DNA from: Bacteroidales bacterium
GTDB lineage: Bacteria; Bacteroidota; Bacteroidia; Bacteroidales; UBA10428
Assembly: GCA_016931575.1 (NCBI GenBank)
Contig: JAFGEO010000083.1
Coordinates: forward strand, 1-39,729
DNA length: 39,729 nt
Direction: 5' to 3'
In this document: positions 25,360 through 34,625 of the stretch, one piece after another
How positions within the stretch are numbered: position 1 is the stretch's first letter
How the letters are laid out: the number at the start of each line of letters is the position of its first letter
Position numbers and translations under genes: made by a program
Notes under the pieces: model-generated
The model's database searches: none
What the model saw: the letters and a program-made list of their open reading frames with translations, nothing else
What the model was told of the DNA's origin: nothing

Positions 25360-26352
25360 ATGACTAGGATACTTAAAATCTACACCATGCCTTTTTTACT
25401 GGCACTTTTTGTGATAGTTTCTCTGAATAGCTGTGACTCAGGCGGCGGATCAGGAGATGAATCAAAAGACCAGGCCAAATCAAAAGGCCAGGATTACGAT
25501 CAGAATCTTACTGAGTTGGATACTTCATTATATAACTCATTTTTTGGTAACGACGAATTAAGTGAGGATATTGAGCAGGCCAAAAAGATCTTTCATTCAA
25601 TCCCTTCGCCTCTCGAAACAGCTATGCTCCTTAAAAGTGCCGGTGCTGAGTATGATGATGTTTTACTGAACTCGAATGATAATGTTGAGAGGTATACTTC
25701 TACCAAATCCATGGCACTGAACTTAGGGATTTATACTACCGACCTGAGTTTTGCCAGCCTGTTCAACTATACACAGACTGCGATGGATTATATGAAGGCT
25801 GCCAAATCAATGGCAGAAGGACTTGACATTACCGATGCAATTGATAATGAAACTCTTGAACTCCTTGAGGAAAATCTTAATCAGCGTGATGTGGTAATGG
25901 ATATTATCTCGGAGACTTTTCTTAATTCCAGTTCTTACCTGAAAGAAAATAAAAGAGAAGATGTTGCTGCTATCGTGCTGGTTGGCGGCTGGATAGAAGG
26001 TTTATACCTTGCCACTAAACTCGTAGGTGATGAGCCAATTAAGGGGAATAGTCTTGTTGACAGGATCCTTGAACAAAAACTGGCTTTCGATATTGTCAGA
26101 AAAGTACTTGCTGACAACCTGGAGAACGAAAATGGTAAACAGAATCCGGATATAGTAAGCCTGGTGACCCAACTGCAGCCTCTTAAAGAAGCTTTTGATA
26201 AAGTAAAAGTTACAACTACAGAAGCTAAAAGTGTACAGGGAGCCAATCAGGTTTCCACCATAATGTCAAAAACTACTGTCGAAGTTGAACCGAAAGATTT
26301 TGAACAGATTAAAGTAGTTGTAGACCAAATCAGAACCAGCTTTATACAATAA
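25360..26352 (+). CDS. Lipoprotein, unknown
   Basis: A 330-residue lipoprotein. The lipobox LNSC places the lipidated Cys at 25. A Gly/Ser/Asp-rich tether (CDSGGGSGDESKD) follows, resembling acidic export signals that send Bacteroidota lipoproteins to the cell surface. The mature part is helical and acidic (ETLELLEENLNQRDVVMDIIS, AAIVLVGGWIEGLYLATKLVG); no catalytic motif or known family is recognised. The next gene starts 13 nt downstream, so the two are probably co-transcribed. Confidence 0.7.
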   Translation: MTRILKIYTMPFLLALFVIVSLNSCDSGGGSGDESKDQAKSKGQDYDQNLTELDTSLYNSFFGNDELSEDIEQAKKIFHSIPSPLETAMLLKSAGAEYDDVLLNSNDNVERYTSTKSMALNLGIYTTDLSFASLFNYTQTAMDYMKAAKSMAEGLDITDAIDNETLELLEENLNQRDVVMDIISETFLNSSSYLKENKREDVAAIVLVGGWIEGLYLATKLVGDEPIKGNSLVDRILEQKLAFDIVRKVLADNLENENGKQNPDIVSLVTQLQPLKEAFDKVKVTTTEAKSVQGANQVSTIMSKTTVEVEPKDFEQIKVVVDQIRTSFIQ

Positions 26353-26365
26353 ATAAATGTGTATC

Positions 26366-26812
26366 ATGAGAAGAACTTACCATCTGATAGCCCTGTTAAT
26401 AGTCATTACTTTTATTAGTTTTGATGCATCAGCTCAGTGCAAGGGATTTGCCAAAAAAATGTGCAAGCCTGAGTTAACCCCTTATATCCATGATGGGAAT
26501 TATCATGCCGCTTTATTGCTTGAGGGAGAGGAGGCGGATCTGTATAAAACATTCTATTCCGGGCAGGAGTATAGGCTGGCAGTATGCGGAGGAGCAGAAC
26601 TCCCCGATATTGAGTTCAAGGTATATGATGCTGCGAAGAATTTATTGTATGACAATACCAAAGATAATAACAGCAGGGTCTGGGATTTTAAAATGCAATC
26701 CAGTCAACAGCTCAAAATAGAGATTAAAGTGCCTGTTAGCCCGAAACCAGCCGAGGAACCAATGGAGGGGTGTGTATCAATTATGTTCGGCTTTAAGGAC
26801 ACCGGAGAATAG
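26366..26812 (+). CDS. Small secreted protein, unknown
   Basis: A 148-residue exported protein. The ATG at 26366 (MRRTYHLIALLIVITFISFD) gives a standard signal peptide with cleavage after ASA; an ATG three codons upstream is also possible. The mature protein has four Cys, two of them close together near its N-terminus (CKGFAKKMC), and a beta-rich middle (EYRLAVCGGAELPDIEFKVYD). Its function is unknown. It follows the lipoprotein gene by 13 nt and ends before a strong terminator, closing that two-gene unit. Confidence 0.7.
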   Translation: MRRTYHLIALLIVITFISFDASAQCKGFAKKMCKPELTPYIHDGNYHAALLLEGEEADLYKTFYSGQEYRLAVCGGAELPDIEFKVYDAAKNLLYDNTKDNNSRVWDFKMQSSQQLKIEIKVPVSPKPAEEPMEGCVSIMFGFKDTGE

Positions 26813-26837
26813 GAAATATTCAGCATATTTTTTAAAT

Positions 26838-26863
26838 AGCCTGCACCTGCAGGCTTTTTTTTT
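26838..26863 (+). terminator. Rho-independent terminator
   Basis: AGCCTGC and GCAGGCT pair as a perfect 7-bp stem around ACCT, followed by nine T. It lies 26 nt after the small secreted protein gene. Confidence 0.93.
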
Positions 26864-26930
26864 GGCAGGATTATTGAATCAATTTCCTGATTTTATACGT
26901 TAAACAGTAGAAACTGTAAAACAGGTGATT

Positions 26931-27821
26931 ATGAAAAAACTACTCCTTCCGGTATTTATGACACTCTTTATGCTTGTCTCTTCCTGTGACTTTTTGGGAA
27001 ATCTCGGTCTTGATACTACCGATGGCATCTCAAAGGATGAAGTGGTCAAAGGTTTAAAAACAGCACTGGAAATTGGAACGGATACGGCAACATCCCGACT
27101 GGCAGTTGAAAATGGTTATTACCAGGGGCATCCCCAGTTTATCAGGATACCCCTTCCTGAAGAAGCTGAAGCTGTAAGGGTGAAATTGACCAGTTCCGGT
27201 TTGATAGAGGATTTTGCCAGCGTGGTAAATCTTGACCTGGATGAACAGTTTGAAAAGGTGATCCTTGCAGTAAACCGTGCTGCAGAGCATGCCGCTGATA
27301 ATGTTTTTCCGATCTTTAAAAATGCCATTGACAGCCTTTCCCTGGAAGATGCCTGGGATATCCTGAATGGCATAGTCCCCGGAGGAGAAAAATCGACAGG
27401 GTTTGATTCTACAGCAGCTACAGAATACTTCAGGTTACAGACCTATAATAATCTACTGGGGGTCTATCTGCCCATCATTAATGAGGCGCTGAGTAAAGAC
27501 CTTGGTTTGGGTTTTTCGGCTAACGAAGCCTGGTACACCCTGACCAGCAAGTATAATACGGCTATGAAAAATACCCTTGTGAAAGGAGCTGTTTTTGCAT
27601 ACGAATTACTTTATGGAGCGCTGAATCTCCCGGCTACGATCGACACAGACCTTTCCGGGTTTTCCTGCAGGAGGGCCCTTAACGGACTCTTCTACCGGGT
27701 AGGAGTTGAAGAGGGAAAGATCAGGGAAGATCCATACAAATGGGCCGATGATATCATCCAGAAAGTATTCGGATACATCCAGGATAATTATGATCCAAAC
27801 TACGTAGCCGGCTCAATGTAA
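26931..27821 (+). CDS. DUF4197 family lipoprotein
   Basis: A 296-residue lipoprotein with lipobox VSSC (Cys19). The sequence after it (DEVVKGLKTALEIGTDTA, GYYQGHPQFIRIPLPEEAE and LNRAAEHAADNVFPIFKNAI-like helices) is typical of DUF4197, a helical family of unknown function common in Bacteroidota and Proteobacteria. The ATG at 26931 is preferred to the GTG at 26925 that lies inside the ribosome-binding region (ACAGGTG). It is transcribed alone, between terminators at 26838 and 27853. Confidence 0.83.
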   Translation: MKKLLLPVFMTLFMLVSSCDFLGNLGLDTTDGISKDEVVKGLKTALEIGTDTATSRLAVENGYYQGHPQFIRIPLPEEAEAVRVKLTSSGLIEDFASVVNLDLDEQFEKVILAVNRAAEHAADNVFPIFKNAIDSLSLEDAWDILNGIVPGGEKSTGFDSTAATEYFRLQTYNNLLGVYLPIINEALSKDLGLGFSANEAWYTLTSKYNTAMKNTLVKGAVFAYELLYGALNLPATIDTDLSGFSCRRALNGLFYRVGVEEGKIREDPYKWADDIIQKVFGYIQDNYDPNYVAGSM

Positions 27822-27852
27822 GCTGGTTACAGGGAAATATTAAAGCTAGGTT

Positions 27853-27880
27853 AGCGTAGTCTTCAGGCTACGCTTTTTTT
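27853..27880 (+). terminator. Rho-independent terminator
   Basis: AGCGTAG and CTACGCT form a 7-bp stem around an 8-nt loop, followed by a run of seven T. It ends the DUF4197 transcript and lies 5 nt from the end of the convergent uvrA gene. Confidence 0.9.
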
Positions 27881-27884
27881 ATAG

Positions 27885-30686
27885 CTAAAGCTTATTCCGC
27901 AGAAATTTCCCCGTATAGGAAGCTTCACAATGGATCAGATCTTCAGGAGTGCCCGCAAAAACCACAGTGCCTCCCTCATCACCGCCTTCCGGCCCCAGGT
28001 CTATTACCCAGTCGGCACATTTAATGATCTCCTGGTTGTGTTCAATGATAATAATGGAATGTCCTCTTTCTATCAGGGCATTAAAGGAATCCAAAAGTTT
28101 CCTGATATCATGGAAGTGTAATCCGGTAGTCGGTTCGTCGAAGATGAAGAGGCTGGGAGAGGTCTTTTCCAGCACCAGGAAAGATGCCAGTTTAACACGT
28201 TGACTTTCGCCGCCGCTAAGGGTGCTGGAAGATTGTCCAAGTTTCACATACCCAAGGCCGACATCTGCAAGGGGCTGGAGCCGGTGAATGATTTTTTTCT
28301 CCAGGCTGTTGTCCTTATCTGCCAGGGAGAAGAATTCAATGGCTTCGTTTACCGTCATTTCCAGGACATCGAAAATGTTCTTATCCCTGTATCTGACTTC
28401 CAGGATATCGTCCTTGAAACGTTTGCCATTGCAATGCTCACAGGTAAGGATGACATCGGCCATGAACTGCATCTCGACTTTGATAGACCCCTCACCCTGA
28501 CATTCCTCGCATCGGCCTCCATCAACGTTAAAGGAAAAATGCGAAGGCTTGTACCCGTTGCTTATTGCGTAGGCCTGGTTTGACCAGAGTTTGCGGATCT
28601 CATCATAGGCTTTCATGTAGGTGACGGGATTCGATCGGGATGATTTACCGATCGGGTTCTGATCAACAAACTCGATGGAGCTAATGGAATGGTAATCACC
28701 CTTCAGCTGGCTGAACTTCCCTGTCTTTTCACCGTAGCCTCCAAGGATCTTACTCAGGGAGGGGTATACGATATTCCGGATCAATGAAGACTTGCCGGAA
28801 CCGCTGACCCCGGTTATTACGGTCAGGATATTCAGGGGCAGTTCGACACTTATATTCTTCAGGTTATTTTCGTGAGCACCAATGATCTGGATGGCATTAT
28901 TCCATTTCCTGCGTCGCACCGGAACGGGGATCCGTTCCTTTCCGGTCAGGTAATGTGCTGTCAGTCCGGCGTTCTCATCGATCATCTTTTGGTATGGGCC
29001 GCAAAATAATATTTCACCGCCAAGCCTTCCTGCATAGGGGCCAATATCAATGATATTGTCACAGGCCTGAATTATTTCTTCTTCATGCTCTACGACAAGA
29101 ATGGTATTCCCGATATCCCTTAATTTATTCAGTACCCGGATCAGCCGGTGGGTGTCACGCGGGTGCAGGCCGATGCTGGGTTCATCCAGCACGTACAATG
29201 ATCCGATCAGACTACTTCCCAGGGTGGTGGAGAGGTTGATGCGTTGCGATTCACCTCCGGAAAGGGTAGAGGATAGCCGGTTCAGGGTAAGGTAACCCAG
29301 TCCGACATCGCAAAGGTATTCCAACCGGTTCTGAATTTCGATCAACAGACGACCGGCTACTTTTTGCTCATAATCTGTGAGTTTGAAATCTGAAAAGATC
29401 TCCTTTAGTTTGCTCACTGCAAGGTCTACGATCGAATGGAGGGTATAGCCGTTTATTTTTACGAAGGATGCCTCTTTTTTTAAGCGCCTGCCCTGGCAAT
29501 CGGGACAGGTTGTTTTACCCCTGTAGCGGGCCATCATGACCCGGTACTGGATCTTGTACTTGTTTCCCTCCAGGTAGTCGAAAAACTGGTTCAGGCCCAT
29601 AAAATGACTGTTTCCGGTCCATAGGAGTTTGTATTGCTCCGCAGTGAGTTCCAGAATGGGTTTGTGAATTGGGAAATCGAATTTATCAGCACTGTAAATG
29701 AGCCTCATTTTCCATTCCTGCATTTTATCTCCCTTCCAGCAGACGATGGCATCCTCATAGACAGAAAGGCTTTTGTCAGGGATCACCAGGTCCTCGTCAA
29801 TGCCGATCACCTTCCCGTATCCCTCGCATCTCGGACAGGCTCCCAGTGGATTGTTGAAGCTGAACATGTGCACGGAAGGCTCTTCAAAAGTCATCCCGTC
29901 CATTTCAAATTTATTGGAGAATACCCGCTTTTCGGGATCCCCGGCATCCAGGAAGCGGATGGCACAATAATCATTTCCCAGGCGATACGCATCCTGAATG
30001 GAATCGGCAAAGCGGCTCAGTGAATCCTCGTCGTGCCTGATAACAATCCGGTCAATAACCAGAAAAAACTCAGTGCTCTGATTGAAGGTGTCTTCCTCAA
30101 CCTGGTCCAGCTTCAGGACTTCCTCATTCAGCACAATCCTGTTTATGCCCATATGCTTCAGGTCGCTGATGAGCTGCTTGAAATCAATATTTCTGAAAGA
30201 ATCGTAGGGGGCAAGAATCAGGGCTTTCTCACCCTCTGCCCTGGAAAGAATATAGTCGACAACATCGGTGATGGTTTCCTTTTTAACTTCATTTCCGGAG
30301 ATGGGGGAGTAGGTCCTTCCAATACGGGCAAAAAGTAATTTAAGGTAATCGTAAATTTCTGTAGATGTGCCCACAGTCGACCTGGGATTGCGTGTATTTA
30401 CCTTCTGTTCGATGGCAATTGCCGGAGGAAGACCCCGGATCAGGTCCACTTCAGGTTTGTTCATTCTGCCGAGGAACTGTCGGGCATATGAGGAAAGGCT
30501 TTCCACATAGCGACGCTGGCCTTCGGCATAGATGGTGTCAAAAGCCAGAGAAGACTTTCCGGAACCCGAGAGTCCGGTGATCACTGTAAACGAGTCTCGC
30601 TCGATTGAAACGTCAATATTTTTCAGATTATGGACCCGGGCCCCTCTGATCTCAATGTGAGTATTTCTCTTTTCTTCCGATGGCAT
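27885..30686 (-). CDS. uvrA: Excinuclease ABC subunit A
   Basis: The damage-sensing ATPase of nucleotide excision repair, acting with UvrB. The 933 residues are normal for the family. Walker A motifs are GLSGSGKSS (38-46) and GVSGSGKSS (626-634), with signatures LSGGES at 475-480 and 823-828. Zinc-binding Cys pairs lie at 284/287, 394/397, 726/729 and 749/752, the last two pairs forming the DNA-binding C4 finger. No truncation or lost motif is seen. The gene is monocistronic, and UvrB and UvrC are not in this window. Confidence 0.97.
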   Translation of the reverse strand: MPSEEKRNTHIEIRGARVHNLKNIDVSIERDSFTVITGLSGSGKSSLAFDTIYAEGQRRYVESLSSYARQFLGRMNKPEVDLIRGLPPAIAIEQKVNTRNPRSTVGTSTEIYDYLKLLFARIGRTYSPISGNEVKKETITDVVDYILSRAEGEKALILAPYDSFRNIDFKQLISDLKHMGINRIVLNEEVLKLDQVEEDTFNQSTEFFLVIDRIVIRHDEDSLSRFADSIQDAYRLGNDYCAIRFLDAGDPEKRVFSNKFEMDGMTFEEPSVHMFSFNNPLGACPRCEGYGKVIGIDEDLVIPDKSLSVYEDAIVCWKGDKMQEWKMRLIYSADKFDFPIHKPILELTAEQYKLLWTGNSHFMGLNQFFDYLEGNKYKIQYRVMMARYRGKTTCPDCQGRRLKKEASFVKINGYTLHSIVDLAVSKLKEIFSDFKLTDYEQKVAGRLLIEIQNRLEYLCDVGLGYLTLNRLSSTLSGGESQRINLSTTLGSSLIGSLYVLDEPSIGLHPRDTHRLIRVLNKLRDIGNTILVVEHEEEIIQACDNIIDIGPYAGRLGGEILFCGPYQKMIDENAGLTAHYLTGKERIPVPVRRRKWNNAIQIIGAHENNLKNISVELPLNILTVITGVSGSGKSSLIRNIVYPSLSKILGGYGEKTGKFSQLKGDYHSISSIEFVDQNPIGKSSRSNPVTYMKAYDEIRKLWSNQAYAISNGYKPSHFSFNVDGGRCEECQGEGSIKVEMQFMADVILTCEHCNGKRFKDDILEVRYRDKNIFDVLEMTVNEAIEFFSLADKDNSLEKKIIHRLQPLADVGLGYVKLGQSSSTLSGGESQRVKLASFLVLEKTSPSLFIFDEPTTGLHFHDIRKLLDSFNALIERGHSIIIIEHNQEIIKCADWVIDLGPEGGDEGGTVVFAGTPEDLIHCEASYTGKFLRNKL

Positions 30687-30715
30687 GAAAATTGCGGTTT
30701 TCCAAAAAATCTAAG

Positions 30716-30723
30716 CAAAGGTA
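30716..30723 (-). promoter_or_regulatory. Putative -7 element of uvrA
   Basis: The minus strand reads TACCTTTG, 29 nt before the uvrA ATG. It matches TAnnTTTG and is identical to the boxes upstream of ppdK and the gene at 24363. No LexA-type palindrome is evident nearby. Confidence 0.5.
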
Positions 30724-30830
30724 TTTGAATAAAGAAAAAAAAATGCTTACTTGCAGTAGATTTTAAGTATTCATTCAAAAAAATATGCCTATAGATACAA
30801 CTCTACTTTCTTTATAAAACCAAAATAAGA

Positions 30831-30837
30831 AGGAGGT
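30831..30837 (+). promoter_or_regulatory. Strong ribosome binding site with TTG start
   Basis: AGGAGGT lies 4 nt upstream of the TTG at 30842. This near-complete Shine-Dalgarno sequence is unusual in this window and decides the start of the sigma-factor gene, since there is no ATG in frame nearby. Confidence 0.75.
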
Positions 30838-30841
30838 AGTT

Positions 30842-31435
30842 TTGAAAACTCTCAGTAACCTCAGTGATTTTGAGCTTGTTCAGGATTTTATTAAAGGAAA
30901 CCAGGCAAGCATCGAAATTTTAATTAATAGGCATAGAAAAAAAGTCTACACGTATATTGTAATGGTTGTGAAGGATCAATATCTTGCAGAAGATATTTTC
31001 CAGGACACCTTTATTAAAGTTATTAAATCTCTCCGCGAAGGAAGGTACAAAGATAACGGGCGCTTCTTATCCTGGGTCATCCGGATATCCCATAACCTGA
31101 TGATCGATCATTTCAGAAAGGAGAAGCAGTTGAGTACAGTTTCGAATGACAGCTATGAGACCGATATCTTCAATTCCAGAAAATTTGCGGAACCTACCAT
31201 AGAGGAGGAAATGATTCATGGACAGATTACCCGCGATGTCAGGCGATTAATTCAGGAACTTCCTGATGATCAGCGTGAGGTGGTTATTCTCAGGCATTTC
31301 TGCGGCCTCAGTTTCAAGGAGATTGCTGAACAGACGGATGTCAGCATTAATACGGCACTGGGAAGGATGCGGTATGCGCTGATCAACCTGCGCAGGCTGA
31401 TCAAGGAAAAGGACCTGAGCCTTTCCCTGAAATAG
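30842..31435 (+). CDS. ECF sigma-70 factor
   Basis: A 197-residue alternative sigma factor. Region 2 (about 22-95) includes AEDIFQDTFIKV and GRFLSWVIRISHNLMIDHFRKEK. Region 4 (about 140-190) includes LPDDQREVVILRHFCGLSFKEIAEQ and the recognition helix ending INTALGRMRYAL. The TTG start is supported by the AGGAGGT site. No FecR-type or zinc-binding anti-sigma gene follows. The only neighbour on this strand is a 65-residue acidic protein, so regulation is probably by expression or by that partner. Confidence 0.92.
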   Translation: MKTLSNLSDFELVQDFIKGNQASIEILINRHRKKVYTYIVMVVKDQYLAEDIFQDTFIKVIKSLREGRYKDNGRFLSWVIRISHNLMIDHFRKEKQLSTVSNDSYETDIFNSRKFAEPTIEEEMIHGQITRDVRRLIQELPDDQREVVILRHFCGLSFKEIAEQTDVSINTALGRMRYALINLRRLIKEKDLSLSLK

Positions 31436-31533
31436 TGTAAATCAGAATTCGTCGGATTTTTTTTGAGGTTTGGAAAATAATTTGTAACATGTACCGTTTT
31501 GTACATGGTATAAAAATTAATTAAGCAGTGCCT

Positions 31534-31731
31534 ATGACAAAAACCTCTACCATTCATTTTACTATAAACAATCTGGCATCCAAGGCAAAGGGGGAATTTA
31601 TTGATAGGGATTCAGCCTTTGAATGTGAAAACGAATACGCCGAAATATTCGAGATGCTTGAAGACATGAGTCTGGATGTTCGTCAGGAGGTTGTCGATCA
31701 GATTTTAGCGATAACAGCTCAGCACGAATAA
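31534..31731 (+). CDS. Small acidic protein after ECF sigma factor
   Basis: A 65-residue protein, MTKTSTIHFTINNLASKAKG onward, not recognised as a named family. It is acidic (FIDRDSAFECENEYAEIFEMLEDM) and ends in a helix (RQEVVDQILAIT). The ATG at 31534 is preferred to the GTG two codons upstream. It follows the sigma factor by 98 nt and ends before a strong terminator. Its place and size suggest a regulator or partner of the sigma factor, but no anti-sigma motif can be seen. Confidence 0.65.
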   Translation: MTKTSTIHFTINNLASKAKGEFIDRDSAFECENEYAEIFEMLEDMSLDVRQEVVDQILAITAQHE

Positions 31732-31750
31732 AGATTGTTTAAGAAAAAGA

Positions 31751-31784
31751 AAAACCGCTGAAAGATATTTTCAGCGGTTTTTTT
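31751..31784. terminator. Bidirectional terminator
   Basis: AAAACCGCTGAAA and TTTCAGCGGTTTT form a long stem around GATA, with T-runs on both strands. It serves the sigma-factor unit on the plus strand and mdh on the minus strand. Confidence 0.92.
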
Positions 31785-31807
31785 ATACTTTTTATAAGGA
31801 AGAAGGA

Positions 31808-32734
31808 TTACATTTTATCCAGCACATCCATCATTTCTTTGACAGCAGCAGCAGATTTCTGCAGCAGGCCGTGTTCTTCCTCTGTAAGATCCAGTTCTAT
31901 GATTTGTTCAACACCATGCCTTCCCAAAACAACAGGAACTCCAACAAAAACGTCCTTAAGTCCGTATTCTCCTTCCAGTTTCACGCAACAGGGCAGCACA
32001 CGCTGCTGGTCACGGGCAATAGCTTCCGCCATGCGGGCTGCAGCAGATCCCGGAGCATACCAGGCTGAAGTACCCATGAGCTTCACGAGTTCACCGCCGC
32101 CAAATTTGGTGCGTTCGATGATCTTGTCAAGTTTTTCTTTTGGGAGCAGCTGATCAACAGGGATACCGGAGACAGTGGTATACCGGGGCAGCGGCACCAT
32201 GGTGTCACCATGTCCTCCCATCAGAATTCCCTGAATATCCTTGGGATTGATCTTCAGTTCGTTTGCAATAAATGCACGATAGCGACCTGTATCGAGGACT
32301 CCCGCCATTCCCATTACCTTAGTTCGGGGAAGCTTTGAAGAAAGATATGCCTGGTAAGTCATTACATCCAGGGGATTGGATACAATGATAAGCGTTGCTT
32401 CAGGTGAATACTTCATTACATTTTCCGTAACGGACTTAACAATCTTCGCATTTGTAACGATCAGATCGTCACGACTCATGCCTGGTTTTCTTGGAAGACC
32501 TGAAGTGATCACAACAACTTTTGAATCTGCTGTGGCTTCATAATCATTGGTGACTCCCTTTGTTCTTGTATTGAACCTGTCAATCGGCGCACTCTGCCAG
32601 ATATCCAGCGCTTTACCCTCTGCAATACCTTCCCTGATATCCAATAATACTACTTCGCTGGCTGCTTCTTTATGTGCCAGTACGTCGGCACAGCTTGCCC
32701 CAACATTTCCAGCCCCAATTACACTAATCTTCAT
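31808..32734 (-). CDS. mdh: Malate dehydrogenase
   Basis: NAD-dependent interconversion of malate and oxaloacetate in the TCA cycle. It belongs to the LDH-like group. The 308 residues open with MKISVIGAGNVGASCAD (GxGxxG). The active-site loop GLPRKPGMSRDDL holds the substrate Arg residues typical of malate rather than lactate binding. VSNPLDVMTY and the catalytic His in GGHGDTMVP follow. The ATG at 32734 puts the Rossmann strand at the start; an ATG four codons upstream is possible. It is transcribed alone, from a TAAATTTG element to the shared terminator at 31751. Confidence 0.96.
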   Translation of the reverse strand: MKISVIGAGNVGASCADVLAHKEAASEVVLLDIREGIAEGKALDIWQSAPIDRFNTRTKGVTNDYEATADSKVVVITSGLPRKPGMSRDDLIVTNAKIVKSVTENVMKYSPEATLIIVSNPLDVMTYQAYLSSKLPRTKVMGMAGVLDTGRYRAFIANELKINPKDIQGILMGGHGDTMVPLPRYTTVSGIPVDQLLPKEKLDKIIERTKFGGGELVKLMGTSAWYAPGSAAARMAEAIARDQQRVLPCCVKLEGEYGLKDVFVGVPVVLGRHGVEQIIELDLTEEEHGLLQKSAAAVKEMMDVLDKM

Positions 32735-32782
32735 TATATCACGCATGTTTTTGAATAATTTGATTTAACCCTTACCAGAGTG

Positions 32783-32790
32783 CAAATTTA
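32783..32790 (-). promoter_or_regulatory. Putative -7 element of mdh
   Basis: The minus strand reads TAAATTTG, fitting TAnnTTTG, 48 nt before the mdh ATG at 32734. A -33 match is not clear. Confidence 0.45.
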
Positions 32791-32933
32791 ACGTTTATTG
32801 GACAGTTATACTTGCAATTCCAGAATAAGATACATATTCTCCTAATAAAGAACAGTCCTAAACAGTATTTGTTCCCTACCGGGGAAAAGGCGCTATTTTT
32901 TTACTAATTTTATACTTTTAAGAAAGCTGTCAA

Positions 32934-33608
32934 ATGCCCCTTGCTGAAGAATTAAAGAAAATAATTGACCATCTACCTGAAAATGTACGACTTGTGGCAG
33001 TGTCCAAAACAATGCCGCTGGAAGTCCTTATGGAAGCATACCGTGCAGGTCAGAGAATTTTCGGGGAAAATAAGGTTCAGGAACTGGTTCATAAATACGA
33101 AGAACTTCCGAAAGATATTGAGTGGCATTATATTGGTCACCTTCAGACCAACAAGGTGAAATACATTGCCGGTTTTGTTCAATTGATCCATGCAGTTGAC
33201 AGCCTGAAATTGCTAAAAGTCATCGACAAGGAAGCTCAGAAAGCAAACCGGTGTATCTCGTGCCTTTTGCAAATTAAAATTGCCTCGGAGGATTCAAAAT
33301 TCGGTCTTTCCCGGCAGGAAGCCGTTTCCCTGCTTCAATCGGAGAGTTTACCCCTTTTGAAAAATATACGGATCTCCGGTCTGATGGGGATGGCAAGTTA
33401 TACCGACGATTCAGAGCAGGTGCGGCGGGAGTTTCAGAATTTATATACTATATTTAAAAAACTAAAAGAGGACTACTTTAAAGCTTCTGATGATTTCAGC
33501 GAGATTTCCATGGGAATGTCTCACGATTACCCGATAGCTCTGGAAGAAGGGGCGACGCTAATCCGGGTAGGAAGCCTGATTTTCGGTGAAAGAAATTATA
33601 ATACTTAA
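32934..33608 (+). CDS. YggS-type pyridoxal phosphate homeostasis protein
   Basis: A 224-residue single-domain PLP-binding protein of the YggS/PROSC (PLPBP) family, which keeps free PLP low and affects amino acid metabolism but has no established catalytic activity. The PLP Lys is in VAVSKTMP (Lys25). IFGENKVQEL, WHYIGHLQTNKVKYI, the LMGMAS segment and MGMSHDYPIALEEGATLIRVGS, which binds the PLP phosphate, follow in the usual order. Only 6 nt separate it from the next gene, so the two are probably one operon. Confidence 0.94.
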   Translation: MPLAEELKKIIDHLPENVRLVAVSKTMPLEVLMEAYRAGQRIFGENKVQELVHKYEELPKDIEWHYIGHLQTNKVKYIAGFVQLIHAVDSLKLLKVIDKEAQKANRCISCLLQIKIASEDSKFGLSRQEAVSLLQSESLPLLKNIRISGLMGMASYTDDSEQVRREFQNLYTIFKKLKEDYFKASDDFSEISMGMSHDYPIALEEGATLIRVGSLIFGERNYNT

Positions 33609-33614
33609 GTTCAA

Positions 33615-34589
33615 ATGGCAAATCTAGAAACAACTTACCTGGGAATCCCGCTGAAAAATCCCGTCATTGTCAGCAGCTGCGGTTTATCCTCCAGCATCGA
33701 GAAAATAGAGAAACTTGCGGGTGCCGGTGCAGGAGCAATCGTCCTGAAATCCATTTTTGAAGAACAGATCAATATGGAGGCGGGCAGCATGTTGAAGAAT
33801 AGCGACTATCCTGAGGCAATGGATTATATCATGGCCTATTCAAAGAGCAATGCACTCGATCAATACCTTAAACTTATGGAAGATGCCAAGCAGCGCGTTG
33901 ACATTCCGATATTTGCCAGTATCAATTGTGCAACAGCTGCTGAATGGATATCCTTTGCCAGGAGTATGGAAGATGCCGGTGCGGATGGATTGGAACTGAA
34001 TATCTATTATATCCCCAATTCCCTTACAAATGGGGAAAGCATCGAGGATCTTTACTATGATATACTGCGGAAGGTAAAGGAAAAAGTGACCATTCCGGTT
34101 GTCCTGAAGCTTGGCCAGCAATTCAGTAACCTTCCGGTATTTGTCAACAAACTAAAAGCTTATGGTGCCAACGGAGTGGTTCTCTTCAATCGTTTCTATG
34201 CGCCTGATATCAATACGGATACCCTGACATTCACGACTTCAGAAGTATTCAGCAGTCCGGGGGATATCCGCTTTTCCCTCCGATGGGTTGGGATAATATC
34301 ATCGCTTGTTCAGAAACTTGATATCTGTGCATCTACGGGGATCCATAATGGAACAGCTGCTGTGAAACAGATCCTTGCCGGGGCACAAACCGTGCAGGTT
34401 TGTTCAACACTCTACAAAAACGGCCCCGATTACCTATCAACGATCTTAAAAGGAATCAGCGATTGGATGAAAGTCCATAATTATAAAACCCTGGCCGATT
34501 TCAGAGGAAAAATGAGCTACCGGAATATCCCGGATCCAAGCATCTTTGAGCGTGCCCAATTCATGAAGTATTTCTCGAATATGGTTTAG
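33615..34589 (+). CDS. Dihydroorotate dehydrogenase-like flavoprotein
   Basis: A 324-residue FMN-binding TIM barrel of the dihydroorotate dehydrogenase superfamily. MANLETTYLGIPLKNPVIVSS is the usual opening, and GIHNGTAAVKQILAGA with VQVCSTLYKNG forms the FMN phosphate site. Where true PyrD proteins have N-x-S/C-x-P-N with a catalytic Ser or Cys, this reads NIYYIPN, so a pyrimidine role is doubtful. The substrate is unknown. It is the last core gene before the accessory region; RHS-like coding begins in the same frame straight after its TAG. Confidence 0.85.
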   Translation: MANLETTYLGIPLKNPVIVSSCGLSSSIEKIEKLAGAGAGAIVLKSIFEEQINMEAGSMLKNSDYPEAMDYIMAYSKSNALDQYLKLMEDAKQRVDIPIFASINCATAAEWISFARSMEDAGADGLELNIYYIPNSLTNGESIEDLYYDILRKVKEKVTIPVVLKLGQQFSNLPVFVNKLKAYGANGVVLFNRFYAPDINTDTLTFTTSEVFSSPGDIRFSLRWVGIISSLVQKLDICASTGIHNGTAAVKQILAGAQTVQVCSTLYKNGPDYLSTILKGISDWMKVHNYKTLADFRGKMSYRNIPDPSIFERAQFMKYFSNMV

Positions 34590-34625
34590 GAAACTGATAA
34601 AACCAGGCAGATTTATTCGGAGTGG

